Source: a virus. From it: 29,736 nt of DNA. Below, in pieces: positions 15,204-22,660 of this stretch. The notes under the pieces are model-generated. The model was not told the DNA's origin. It ran no database searches and worked only from the letters and a program-made list of their open reading frames with translations. Position 1 is the stretch's first letter. Each line of letters begins with the position of its first letter. Location of the stretch: the IMG/VR virus record IMGVR_UViG_3300032061_000007, positions 1 through 29,736 of that record, one strand, 5' to 3'. A program made the position numbers and the translations under genes.

Positions 15204-15605
15204 TTATTTTTTAATTGAACGTGTTTTATTATCATCAACATCTTTTTCATAATCAATCTTCTTGCCGTCCAATGCTTGTTTCAATCGATATGCAAATGTT
15301 TTATCTTTAATTTGACCAGATGGAAAATTATTTGACAAATATCCCACAGAAAAATTAATAGCGGGTTTTTCAATTATTTCAGTTATATTAGCTTCACCGC
15401 CATTATCAGATAATATATAAGTTTTATTATGAAGCATAAATGTAACTTGACTTTTGTCTTTATCTTCTTCAATAAATTTACCACCCATTGCTTTAATAAC
15501 TGTATGAAAATTGAATTTATTCCAATCTTTTGGTGATTCAGTTAATGTTTCATCACTTTCTGTTATTGACATTCCTGCCAATTTTCTTAATCTATTGTTA
15601 TCCAT
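15204..15605 (-). CDS. Leader-bearing small protein, candidate internal head protein
   Basis: 133 aa. The N-terminus MDNNRLRKLAGMSITESDETLTES is shared in pattern with four other proteins in this window (LAG fixed at residues 9-11). ITE|S (14-17) and LTE|S (21-24) fit [L/I]xE cleavage by a T4 gp21-type prohead protease. The body is charged, beta-prone in the middle (KSQVTFMLHNKTYIL) and helical at the end; no family is recognised. The ribosome binding site AAGGAATT and 36 nt of upstream sequence duplicate those of the next gene. A late motif (AATAAATA) lies 43 nt upstream. Likely packaged in the capsid, by analogy with T4 internal proteins. Confidence 0.65.
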   Translation of the reverse strand: MDNNRLRKLAGMSITESDETLTESPKDWNKFNFHTVIKAMGGKFIEEDKDKSQVTFMLHNKTYILSDNGGEANITEIIEKPAINFSVGYLSNNFPSGQIKDKTFAYRLKQALDGKKIDYEKDVDDNKTRSIKK

Positions 15606-15636
15606 TAATTAATTCCTTATTCATTTTTATCAATTG
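15601..15636. repeat. Direct repeat copy B (leader/RBS region)
   Basis: 36 nt matching 34 of 36 positions with 15958-15993. It covers the first codon, ribosome binding site and upstream region of the gene at 15204-15605. Here the repeat is non-coding, but it still contains the codons IDKNE and a stop that end the neck-like gene in the other copy. Confidence 0.85.
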
Positions 15637-15647
15637 AATCACTATCG

Positions 15648-15655
15648 TATTTATT
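15648..15655 (-). promoter_or_regulatory. Late promoter variant (AATAAATA) overlapping a stop codon
   Basis: Minus-strand motif 43 nt upstream of the ATG at 15605. Its first bases coincide with the TAA of the gene at 15654-15962. Confidence 0.45.
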
Positions 15656-15962
15656 AGAATCCAACAGACCAATATTTATTATCTGTGGACGATTCAATCC
15701 AACGAATTTTTAATGCGATAAGCTTTTTCAAATCACTAATATCAAGTCTACTATTGTGTAGATCAGTAGGAAACATAGCAATAATTCCATGAATACCTTC
15801 AAAAACATCAGCTGCATCCTTACCAAAAATTGCTTTAAGTTTAGCGTATATTTTTTGCTTATTTGCATCCAATTCTGATACTTCTACTTTTGATGCTTCA
15901 GTTAATTTAGCAGTTTCTTTTAATGGCAATCCTGCCAAACGACGTGCTTCATGTAAGTCCAT
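15654..15962 (-). CDS. Leader-bearing small protein, candidate internal head protein
   Basis: 102 aa. N-terminus MDLHEARRLAGLPLKETAKLTEAS, with LAG at 9-11, LKE at 14-16 and LTE|A at 20-23, the latter an excellent prohead-protease site. After it come alternating helices (KQKIYAKLKAIFGKDAADVF, SDLKKLIALKIRWIE). The mature part would be about 80 aa. No family is recognised. It begins 11 nt after the neck-like gene's stop, with AAGGAGTTA as ribosome binding site. Its upstream sequence is duplicated before the next leader gene. Inferred role: encapsidated, perhaps ejected, protein. Confidence 0.65.
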   Translation of the reverse strand: MDLHEARRLAGLPLKETAKLTEASKVEVSELDANKQKIYAKLKAIFGKDAADVFEGIHGIIAMFPTDLHNSRLDISDLKKLIALKIRWIESSTDNKYWSVGF

Positions 15963-15993
15963 TGATTAACTCCTTATTCATTTTTATCAATTG
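15958..15993. repeat. Direct repeat copy A (leader/RBS region)
   Basis: 36 nt matching 34 of 36 positions with 15601-15636. This copy holds the end of the gp14-like gene (IDKNE-stop), the ribosome binding site and the ATG of the leader gene at 15962, so it looks like the parent copy. Confidence 0.85.
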
Positions 15994-17389
15994 GTTCTTT
16001 GTTTGGATCACTTAACATCTTCTTCAATGATCCACGTTGTGTTTCACCAGAATCTAATGACTGGCGAACTGCTGATTCTTTATGAATCCATCTATATCCA
16101 TCCCATTGATACAAACGTGGAACTTCATAACTTTCGTTCAGAAAATATTCATTCACTGTTGGATTAGTAGGAAAATCTAAACCAACTGTATATGGCGATC
16201 CATCATTAGGAATGCCATCTTGTGAAAATAGATCATTAGTATCACCGTATAAATCATCATCTGCAAACCCAAATTCACCAGCATTATCAGCTTCGCGGTC
16301 ATTAGCATTATTTAGTGAAATATCACTACCTTGTGAAACCAATGGATGTGGTGCAGTCAAATCAATGAATCCATCACTAGGATTACCCAATACATCATAA
16401 GTTTCTTGACGATGTTTAGCAGGTACAGCAGTAACTTTGTATAAATGATCGCGCCATCTACGGTCATAACCATCAGAAGCAACTTCAACATCAATCACTT
16501 CATAGATACGTCCATCTACACCATTTGCTGGACCTCCTTGGTCGTTGCTATTATCAGCAATATGTGGTAGTGTAACAATATCACCAGTACCAATTGCCCG
16601 TCCCAACGTGGTTTTTACATCACTAATCAATAACGTCAATTCAACTTGGTCAGTTGGTATAAGAAATCCAGCATAACCTAAATCATGTGGTTTATCAGGA
16701 ATTTCATACCAGCATAATAATGAAAATGGATCATTGCTATATGATCTATCACGATTTTCAATGAAAAATTTATCCTGTACGCCTGTTGCGCCAGCTTCTG
16801 AATATAATTCAAGATTCTGAAGTTTCCAGTTGCTGTTATTGAATGTGGCTTCGGCGGCAACAAATCTATAGTATCTATATGCCGCATTGTCAATAATATT
16901 TACCTGAAAACGCTGAAGCGTCGTGGCTTGGGACATAGTAAGAACACCTAGTGCATCCCATGTGTTACCATCATTTGATCCTTCAAAATTAATTATCTGG
17001 GGCAAACTACCAGTTTCATAACCAGCAATTCCAACGCCATTAATAATGATTTTATCTTTACTATCTGGGCCGAAATCAATTTGTACATATTCTTGACTTA
17101 TATTTGTTGGTATAGTAGCACTTTCATAGAAACTATCAGTTGCATCGTCGAATGCTTCTTCTGGACTTCTATAAGGTTTTGTTGCGGGAGAACCACTAAA
17201 CACTTGTGTTCTATTAGAACCACCTGTGACATCTTTATATTGATCAAATACACCATCGTATGTATACACATTTAAATCAGTGCCACCCGCATAAAGCATT
17301 TCACGAATGAGTCTATCAACAAATTTCCAGTCGTTACCGGTATCTTTTCTTTTGTTGAAAAATAATGTGTTACTACGTTGAACAGTCAT
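15974..17389 (-). CDS. Neck protein, gp14-like, with inserted discoidin-type domain
   Basis: 471 aa, far longer than T4 gp14 (256). The N-terminal (10-50) and the 200-330 region (GDIVTLPH, RIYEVIDVEV, YDRRWRDHLYKVTA) follow the gp14 neck pattern, where a GDLIYFP-type turn precedes a FEI strand and a DPFY/YQL segment. Between them, about residues 72-198 look like an F5/8 type C (discoidin) beta-sandwich: YVQIDFG, INFEGSNDGNTWDAL and YRYYRFVA. Such domains commonly bind carbohydrate. The C-terminal 100 residues are acidic, with a YQWDGYRWIHK segment. It sits between gp13-side and gp15-side genes, supporting a neck role. The gp14 assignment is moderate; the discoidin-like insert is visible by pattern. 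Confidence 0.55.
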   Translation of the reverse strand: MTVQRSNTLFFNKRKDTGNDWKFVDRLIREMLYAGGTDLNVYTYDGVFDQYKDVTGGSNRTQVFSGSPATKPYRSPEEAFDDATDSFYESATIPTNISQEYVQIDFGPDSKDKIIINGVGIAGYETGSLPQIINFEGSNDGNTWDALGVLTMSQATTLQRFQVNIIDNAAYRYYRFVAAEATFNNSNWKLQNLELYSEAGATGVQDKFFIENRDRSYSNDPFSLLCWYEIPDKPHDLGYAGFLIPTDQVELTLLISDVKTTLGRAIGTGDIVTLPHIADNSNDQGGPANGVDGRIYEVIDVEVASDGYDRRWRDHLYKVTAVPAKHRQETYDVLGNPSDGFIDLTAPHPLVSQGSDISLNNANDREADNAGEFGFADDDLYGDTNDLFSQDGIPNDGSPYTVGLDFPTNPTVNEYFLNESYEVPRLYQWDGYRWIHKESAVRQSLDSGETQRGSLKKMLSDPNKEPIDKNE

Positions 17390-17392
17390 TTA

Positions 17393-18100
17393 TTAGTCAT
17401 TCCCACCGAACCATTTGAAAAATGAGTTAATTGCTTTTGCAGCAGCTAATCCACCAGCAGCACCAATAAGTAAACCACCAATTAAATCAAATGCACTCAC
17501 ACTACCTTTCTTTTGTTTTTTCTTAGCTTTATCAATTTCAGTATTCAACATCGCAAGGTCTGTTCCTGATATTTTATTCACATCATAGCCAGATTTTTTA
17601 AGTTTCTTCCATTCATCTGGTGTTATGATTTTATCAATTTTATTTTCCAAATCTTTGCGCTGTTTTTTAATATCTTTAGGCTCTTCAATAGAAACTAAAT
17701 CACCTTCTACTAATGAATTATAACCCAATACGGTTTCAAGTATATTCACTGCATATCGAATAGTTTGTTCATTGGTGAGTGATTTATTTTTCTGGAGGAT
17801 TCGCGCTTGATCTTTACAACTTTCCCATGTAGCTTTTATATTTTCTTTGTCTGGGAAATTTTCTATGATTTTTTTCAAACGATATCCTGAATGATTATTA
17901 ACCATTGACAGAATATCAGCACTTTCTTTTATACCAGCACGTTTCTTAACAATACCCATAACATATGCCCAAAAACGATCTTCAGATTCCTTGAATCCTT
18001 GATCTGCTGCTGCTTTTTTGGCTTCATCCCAGTATTTTTTGATTGTCTTTAATGACTTGTTACTGTCATCTGCCATATTTTTAAGTGCGGTTTCTGGCAT
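17393..18100 (-). CDS. Unknown protein with C-terminal hydrophobic segment
   Basis: 235 aa, very lysine-rich and helical. The first 55 residues (TIKKYWDEAKKAAADQGFKE, FWAYVMGIVKKRAG) resemble a short module common in phage and plasmid proteins (W-x-x-A-K-K ... Y-x-x-G-I-x-K-K). It is followed by IKES (57-60), a possible protease site, so this module could be removed. A coiled-coil-like stretch runs from about 140 to 200. The C-terminus has a Gly/Ala-rich hydrophobic segment (about 206-226, FDLIGGLLIGAAGGLAAA) that could span or disturb a membrane. It sits between neck genes. It could be a packaged membrane-active or ejection protein; this is inference. Confidence 0.6.
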   Translation of the reverse strand: MPETALKNMADDSNKSLKTIKKYWDEAKKAAADQGFKESEDRFWAYVMGIVKKRAGIKESADILSMVNNHSGYRLKKIIENFPDKENIKATWESCKDQARILQKNKSLTNEQTIRYAVNILETVLGYNSLVEGDLVSIEEPKDIKKQRKDLENKIDKIITPDEWKKLKKSGYDVNKISGTDLAMLNTEIDKAKKKQKKGSVSAFDLIGGLLIGAAGGLAAAKAINSFFKWFGGND

Positions 18101-18114
18101 TACTTACTCCTATA

Positions 18115-18339
18115 TTATCCTTTTACAACTGCTTTTATTCCACTCTTCAACAAATCTTGTTTACCATTGTACATCGTAATAAATTCCATCAAAGACTTTT
18201 GAATTCCCAACGGAATACCAAACATATTTCTAGTAATCAACATAAATTCAGATGCTGGCATTGTTTGAATAACCGTATCATCTTTATAAATTTCAATTTG
18301 TATAGGTGGTGGTGTAATACCCAATTCTTCAACTAACAT
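18115..18339 (-). CDS. Small unknown protein between neck genes
   Basis: 74 aa. GGGGATAAAAT serves as ribosome binding site. It starts 4 nt after the gp13-like stop, so it is in the same operon. Sequence is mixed, with a beta-like N-terminal half (PPIQIEIYKDDTVIQTM) and a helical C-terminal half. No family is recognised. Its place suggests a small neck or head-tail joining component, but nothing more can be supported. Confidence 0.6.
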   Translation of the reverse strand: MLVEELGITPPPIQIEIYKDDTVIQTMPASEFMLITRNMFGIPLGIQKSLMEFITMYNGKQDLLKSGIKAVVKG

Positions 18340-18342
18340 ATT

Positions 18343-19206
18343 TTATCCCCACAAAAATCCCCATGGTTCTTCGCCATATTTAAGGTTAAACAAATCATCT
18401 TTCAATGCATCTTTTTCATCATTACCTTCAGATATTAATGCATCACCCGGTAAGTCTAATGATCCACCTGGACCTGGTTGACCAGAAACTTTACGGTAAG
18501 CACCACCAAGTGTTACCTTTGCACATGCGCGTGCATAGTAATGAATCCATCTACCAGTTTCGATGTCATTCATCAGTTCAGCATCAGTTCGTGAATATTG
18601 GATATGCAATAAATATGTGCTATCTGAGGTCTTTGGTACGTTCAGTAATTCGATATATGGACCGTTTAATCGATTTCTATCATCCCATTCCATTGTTGGA
18701 CTTGTTTCTGGAACTTGTGCTTGTTCATCAGTATCCAAACCAGTATAATCAAGTGCTGCACCATATCCAATTTGCCCACCATTTAATCCAGAATGAAATC
18801 GATAGCTTATATAAGCTGCGGCTAATGTATTAAGTGTTTCCAAAAACGAGCGCTGAATGTAATATGATGCAATATCAAATGGCTGATTAGTTAACATAAA
18901 TTCATACAAATATGTACCAAACTGCGTACCTTCAATACCAGCAATAAATCCATAATCTAAACGCTGAACATCCAATACATCGATAACATAGTCCGGCATT
19001 GCATATATACGCTGATTCAGCACTGGATTTAAGAACATATATCCATCTTTGTAAGCTGGTGAAGCTGTGGCACGAAATTCCTGTAATGATTCGTGTATGG
19101 CATCATTAAGTTGATCATCAGTCAATTCAACGTCTACCATCCCATCACCCAAATCACGGCGGATTCTGGCGGCAAGGGCTTGCCATGTTGTATCACTTGC
19201 TGGCAT
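18343..19206 (-). CDS. 13: Neck protein, T4 gp13-like
   Basis: 287 aa (T4 gp13 is 309). The family pattern is clear: RIRRDLGDGMVDVELTDDQLNDAI (about 13-36), then YAMPDYVIDVLDVQRLDYG (68-86), a central RSFLETL/YISYRFH region, and a C-terminal WIHYYARACAKVTLGGAYRK ... LDLPGDALISEGNDEKDAL. Gp13 with gp14 seals the portal after packaging and receives the tail. The ribosome binding site is GGAGAAA and a late motif (ACTAAATA) lies 36 nt upstream. Together with the gp14-like and gp15 genes downstream, it forms the head-tail connector module. Confidence 0.85.
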   Translation of the reverse strand: MPASDTTWQALAARIRRDLGDGMVDVELTDDQLNDAIHESLQEFRATASPAYKDGYMFLNPVLNQRIYAMPDYVIDVLDVQRLDYGFIAGIEGTQFGTYLYEFMLTNQPFDIASYYIQRSFLETLNTLAAAYISYRFHSGLNGGQIGYGAALDYTGLDTDEQAQVPETSPTMEWDDRNRLNGPYIELLNVPKTSDSTYLLHIQYSRTDAELMNDIETGRWIHYYARACAKVTLGGAYRKVSGQPGPGGSLDLPGDALISEGNDEKDALKDDLFNLKYGEEPWGFLWG

Positions 19207-19241
19207 ATCACTTTCTCCAAATAATTATTTCACTATCTATA

Positions 19242-19249
19242 TATTTAGT
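19242..19249 (-). promoter_or_regulatory. Late promoter variant (ACTAAATA) for the neck operon
   Basis: Minus-strand TAAATA core 36 nt before the gp13-like ATG, in the short gap after the 168-aa gene. Confidence 0.5.
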
Positions 19250-19260
19250 GATATGCTTTC

Positions 19261-19767
19261 TTATTTTGGTTTATATTGAGTTTTACGATAATTCTTCCAA
19301 TTGTCCCCTCGACGGGCATGTTTGATATCATCCCAAGTATCTGGTAAATTAGTAGCATTTCTGCTAGGACGTATCTTCACACCATATAATTCACGGTCTT
19401 CGCGATCAATATCGAAGCTTTTGCGGCGTTCTTGTGTGGTTTTTGGTCTACGAAAGTATCTACGACGGCCTTTACCGGAACCAAAGCCATTATACCAATA
19501 GGATGGTTGTTTTTTCTTTTTGGGCTGGAAGGCAGATGGAATATCATCATATGTAACATCATCACCTAATTCAGTAGTAATGTCATACCAATCATTTCTT
19601 AGACGTAGGAAATTGATACCATTCCATCTAATACAATCATAGATGTCATCATATACACATCGTTGTTCTGTGCCGGGTATTGTGATATATCTTTCTAATT
19701 CATACGAATATTCAATCGCAGATTTTGAAATAATAATACGAGGTAAGAAAGGTTTTGTATTGTGCAT
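19261..19767 (-). CDS. Unknown basic protein
   Basis: 168 aa. The N-terminal 75 residues look folded (IIISKSAIEYSYELERYITI, aromatic- and Tyr-rich). The rest is strongly basic and aromatic (QPKKKKQPSYWYNGFGSGKG, then RRRYFRRPKTTQERRK), probably nucleic-acid contacting and flexible. I recognise no family and see no catalytic motif. Translation start ATG 19767 with GGAGAAACG; the first two G of that site lie in a 7-bp hairpin (19777-19795), which may tune translation. It precedes the neck operon and is probably late. Confidence 0.65.
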   Translation of the reverse strand: MHNTKPFLPRIIISKSAIEYSYELERYITIPGTEQRCVYDDIYDCIRWNGINFLRLRNDWYDITTELGDDVTYDDIPSAFQPKKKKQPSYWYNGFGSGKGRRRYFRRPKTTQERRKSFDIDREDRELYGVKIRPSRNATNLPDTWDDIKHARRGDNWKNYRKTQYKPK

Positions 19768-19776
19768 TGCGTTTCT

Positions 19777-19795
19777 CCATTAATTAATTTAATGG
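19777..19795 (-). promoter_or_regulatory. Hairpin overlapping the ribosome binding site of the basic protein
   Basis: CCATTAA, 5-nt loop, TTAATGG (perfect 7-bp stem) on the minus strand, whose 3' arm supplies the first two G of GGAGAAA, 10-18 nt before the ATG at 19767. No U-tract follows, so translational control is more likely than termination. Confidence 0.4.
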
Positions 19796-19839
19796 AAACC
19801 AGCAATACCCCCCTAATTGTTTGTGCTTAATAAAATACA

Positions 19840-19998
19840 TTACTTTTCACTTTCTATAATTGGTTTGGTTCGAATTTCATGTTTAATATATTCTAATCGT
19901 TTATGGAGTTCTTCTTGTGATAGATTTGAATCAACAGAAATATACCATATTCGACGATTATCATCTTTTACGGTACTTTTCACTATATTACCATTCAT
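19840..19998 (-). CDS. Small unknown protein coupled to the capsid-like gene
   Basis: 52 aa from ATG 19998, which overlaps the TGA of the upstream capsid-like gene in an ATGA arrangement. The sequence is charged, with a beta-type start (RRIWYISVDS) and a helix (SQEELHKRLEYIKHEI). No ribosome binding site beyond weak GGTTAA, so coupling is probable. No family is recognised. The remaining 70 nt to the next gene (19768-19839) hold only the hairpin above. Confidence 0.6.
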   Translation of the reverse strand: MNGNIVKSTVKDDNRRIWYISVDSNLSQEELHKRLEYIKHEIRTKPIIESEK

Positions 19999-20939
19999 TT
20001 TATTTTAACCTCAAGTAGTTTAAAGTATTTAGATGAATCAACCATTTCACTTGAGCAAAAAGTCAATCCAAATTTACTTACTGATTCACTAAATTTGGTA
20101 ATATATGGTGCAAATACTACCCCAGCATCAACCTCATTATCGCCACGGTAGGCTATTAATGCAAAATCACCATCATATTCATTAGTATAATAAATATCAA
20201 TTGTACCATTTTGTTTACCAGCATGACAAAACGATTGTTTTTTAAAATCTTCATCAATAGTAAAAAATGCGGAATCTTTATACAATTCAAAAACCGAATC
20301 ACTCAATAAAATAATATTTCCACAACCACGTCTTGTTTCAGTTGCTATAGTATGAGCATTAGACATAAACATCAAACTAAGTTTTTCAGCAGATTTTCTT
20401 GAAGAATCAAGATCGATAGTTACTTTGGTGGATGCATTCATGATTTCATCGAAAATATACTTATCTAATCCAATAGAAAAATCTGAATTTGTAATTGGTA
20501 CTTCTTTAGCCTCTACCGCAGATTTCATAATAGAAAGCATTAGTTTTGGTGTATTATCATACTCGCTTACCAATTCAGCAAATTTTTCTTCTGAAATCTT
20601 ATTTGCTTTCATTGGATCGATTTCATATACATCAACAGGAACATACGCATGTTCTTTAGCATTCCATACCCATTCATCACGTGGATCAGGGTTTTTAAAT
20701 TCGCGATGTCTCAATACATATGATAGACCAACATCAGAATTCATTGGCTGGGTTCCAACAAAATTAAGACTAATCATGTTTTCATAAATTTTAGCTACAT
20801 CACATAAACTATCTTTTTGCTGATTAATAGTTTTCATAGAATCAATATGTGCAAATTGATTAGTAAGAAGTGCCTTCATCATTTCCTTTCTTGATGAATT
20901 ATCAGCCAATTCATCGATAAATTGTTCTATTATATCCAT
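19995..20939 (-). CDS. gp23-family capsid-like protein lacking the spine-helix region
   Basis: 314 aa (T4 gp23 is 521, gp24 427). Clear T4 major-capsid segments: NFVGTQPMNSDVGLSYVLRH (59-78; T4 has CGVQPMNSPTGQVFALR), ATETRRGCGNIILLSDSVFEL (199-219; T4 TGRGEGNFIIASRNVVNVL), and IYYTNEYDGDFALIAYRG plus DAGVVFAPY (249-279; T4 YIDQYAKQDYFTVGYKG, DAGIYYAPY). The intervening spine-helix signature (IEAKSRxLKA...QDLRAVHG) is missing, and the C-terminal KTRYG is degraded. It is not a normal major capsid protein. It may be a vertex, minor or accessory capsid subunit. The two genes just upstream carry the missing segments. Coupled to both neighbours (TAATG, ATGA). Confidence 0.7.
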   Translation of the reverse strand: MDIIEQFIDELADNSSRKEMMKALLTNQFAHIDSMKTINQQKDSLCDVAKIYENMISLNFVGTQPMNSDVGLSYVLRHREFKNPDPRDEWVWNAKEHAYVPVDVYEIDPMKANKISEEKFAELVSEYDNTPKLMLSIMKSAVEAKEVPITNSDFSIGLDKYIFDEIMNASTKVTIDLDSSRKSAEKLSLMFMSNAHTIATETRRGCGNIILLSDSVFELYKDSAFFTIDEDFKKQSFCHAGKQNGTIDIYYTNEYDGDFALIAYRGDNEVDAGVVFAPYITKFSESVSKFGLTFCSSEMVDSSKYFKLLEVKIK

Positions 20940-21727
20940 TATACACTATCCTTATCAATTTTGCCATAACGTGTCAGCATAGGTAGTGTTGGTGTAAATG
21001 TATCAGCATCCATTGTAACAGCAATAAACATGATTAAAATATATGGACAAAAATGCTTGATATTTGGAATCATTTCATCCATTTCATCTGCTATATCTTT
21101 AGCAACTAATCTAACCATATCATCTTCAACATCAAGACCATGCATAGCCTTCATATCTTGTGAAGCTTCTAGCGACCAGGACGTACTCATTTTTCGTGAA
21201 AATGCTTCTATAGCTTGTTCATCAACTAATGATACTGGCCCTGACATAACCGTGACAGGAACATCATCAAATATTTTAGCTTGATTGATCACAGCAACAG
21301 TTAACTTAGCAAGCAATTTCCAGTTGTTAATGTCATTAAATGACGATGCTGTTTTATTTTTATATGCTGCATATGCATTATCTAACAATGCAATAGCAAT
21401 ATCATGATGTTTATGGTCTTTAGGAACCAGTGTTTCAACAAATTTATCCCATTCTTCTTTAGTAAGATTGGGTGTATAAAACCAACCCATCTTGTTTAAT
21501 TCATATTCATTATGTGCTTCTGTGACAGCTAATTCGCCATTGGCACGAACGCCAGAGTAAATTACCTTGGCGCCACGGTCAGCCAAATATTCAAATTCTG
21601 GTTTAAGATTGTTTATATATTCCTGTGCTTTAGAAGCAATCATATTACCAACTGGAATTTTTACGATATAAATCGTATCTGCTTTTACTTCAATTGTTTC
21701 AACTTCTGTAGGTGCAATAATATTCAT
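20939..21727 (-). CDS. Paralog 1 with gp23-type spine-helix and C-terminal segments
   Basis: 262 aa. Residues 1-65 form an unknown N-terminal domain (IYIVKIPVGNMIASKAQEYI ... KVIYSG). Residues 169-216 match the T4 gp23 spine-helix region closely: EQAIEAFSRKMSTSWSLEA and QDMKAMHGLDVEDDM against gp23 KQVIEAKSRQLKAAYSIEL and QDLRAVHGMDADAEL. The end (FCPYILIM ... LPMLTRYGKI) parallels gp23 YAPYVALT ... GFKTRYGI. The gp23 QPM and RRGxGN parts are absent, complementary to the gene downstream. Strong GGGGAGGAA ribosome binding site and an exact late promoter 30 nt upstream. Function unknown; a capsid-fold derivative is inferred. Confidence 0.65.
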   Translation of the reverse strand: MNIIAPTEVETIEVKADTIYIVKIPVGNMIASKAQEYINNLKPEFEYLADRGAKVIYSGVRANGELAVTEAHNEYELNKMGWFYTPNLTKEEWDKFVETLVPKDHKHHDIAIALLDNAYAAYKNKTASSFNDINNWKLLAKLTVAVINQAKIFDDVPVTVMSGPVSLVDEQAIEAFSRKMSTSWSLEASQDMKAMHGLDVEDDMVRLVAKDIADEMDEMIPNIKHFCPYILIMFIAVTMDADTFTPTLPMLTRYGKIDKDSV

Positions 21728-21748
21728 TGTTTTCCTCCCCGTATATTA

Positions 21749-22528
21749 TTATATTTTATTTATAGAACCATACCGCATCATGAATCGAATTGTTGGTTCA
21801 CCTGTGGTGGTATTAATTATAGCTTCTGTTGGCATAATTAGAATATATGGACAAAATACACTAAGATGATCACACAGATCATCATATTCTGCGGTTAATT
21901 CCTGAGCCAATCCTATAAAATAGTTAGGATCAAACCTATCGCCATAGTATGCAGCGCAATCTTGCGGGCGTTCCATATTCCATGCTGCTAATAGCTGTAC
22001 TGTTTTCGCTTCTATTGCTTTTTGTCCAACCACATCAATAGGGCCGCGCATTGGAAATATAGGTAGGTCTTTAAATATTCGTGAATTTTTAATAATGTAA
22101 ACAGCTAATGATGCAATTATTCGCCAATCTATCATTGGTTTGCCTACTGATACCAATTGCTCATACCATTTATATTGGTTTTCAAGCAATACATTTACAG
22201 CATCAGTAACATAATAATCAGCAAATTCCTTGCTAACAAATTCATCCCATTGCTGCTTTGTTCCAGCATCTTTATATGCGGTAGAATCTGCCAATGGTTC
22301 ATCGGCCTTTACATCATGTGAATCAGTGTTGACTACGATATTAATAGGCCCATCGGTGTTGTAACCTATAAATGTAACATCACTGCCTTTTGATCTCAAA
22401 ACATCAAAATGTGGTGCAATTGATTCAATAAATTTCTTTGTTTTTACTGCTGAGTTATTCCCGGCTGGAAATTGAACCAGATATAATACATCTGGTAATA
22501 CTGGAATAGTATCCACTTTAATAGTCAT
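21749..22528 (-). CDS. Paralog 2 with gp23-type spine-helix and C-terminal segments
   Basis: 259 aa, a diverged tandem copy of the neighbour at 20939-21727. Shared landmarks are LVQFPAGN (paralog 1 IVKIPVGN), RGPIDVVGQKAIEAKTVQLL (SGPVSLVDEQAIEAFSRKM), ERPQDCAAYYG (EASQDMKAMHG), VFCPYILIM (HFCPYILIM) and IRFMMRYGSINK (LPMLTRYGKIDK). The IEAKT-x-x-L-x-A-A-W and MRYG elements again resemble T4 gp23. The GGGAGGATA ribosome binding site is strong and a late motif (ACTAAATA) lies 30 nt upstream. A bidirectional terminator separates it from the accessory block. The N-terminal domain is unassigned. Confidence 0.62.
   Translation of the reverse strand: MTIKVDTIPVLPDVLYLVQFPAGNNSAVKTKKFIESIAPHFDVLRSKGSDVTFIGYNTDGPINIVVNTDSHDVKADEPLADSTAYKDAGTKQQWDEFVSKEFADYYVTDAVNVLLENQYKWYEQLVSVGKPMIDWRIIASLAVYIIKNSRIFKDLPIFPMRGPIDVVGQKAIEAKTVQLLAAWNMERPQDCAAYYGDRFDPNYFIGLAQELTAEYDDLCDHLSVFCPYILIMPTEAIINTTTGEPTIRFMMRYGSINKI
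21757..21764 (-). promoter_or_regulatory. T4-type late promoter (TATAAATA) inside the 3' end of paralog 2
   Basis: Exact octamer on the minus strand, 30 nt before ATG 21727, encoded within the last codons of the upstream paralog. Confidence 0.6.
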
Positions 22529-22557
22529 AAGTATCCTCCCAATTTAACTTATAACTA

Positions 22558-22565
22558 TATTTAGT
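22558..22565 (-). promoter_or_regulatory. Late promoter variant (ACTAAATA) for the capsid-like trio
   Basis: TAAATA core on the minus strand, 30 nt before ATG 22528 and just past the terminator. Confidence 0.5.
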
Positions 22566-22580
22566 GAATTTTTTATAAAG

Positions 22581-22609
22581 TAAAAAGAAACCGGCTTTTG
22601 GCCGGTTTT
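22581..22609. terminator. Bidirectional rho-independent terminator
   Basis: AAACCGGC, 5-nt loop, GCCGGTTT (perfect 8-bp stem, 22588-22608). Minus strand is followed by CTTTTTAC, plus strand by TTTTA within the stem end. It ends the accessory block transcript before the capsid-like trio. Confidence 0.82.
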
Positions 22610-22660
22610 AAGTGAAATAGCATGACATTTCCGCTCTAATTGCGTGGTGTGATTGGCTAT

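Noticed and set aside
21870-21890. 7-bp GATGATC/GATCATC inverted repeat in paralog 2
   Set aside because: Short, in coding sequence, no U-tract and no regulatory position; likely chance.
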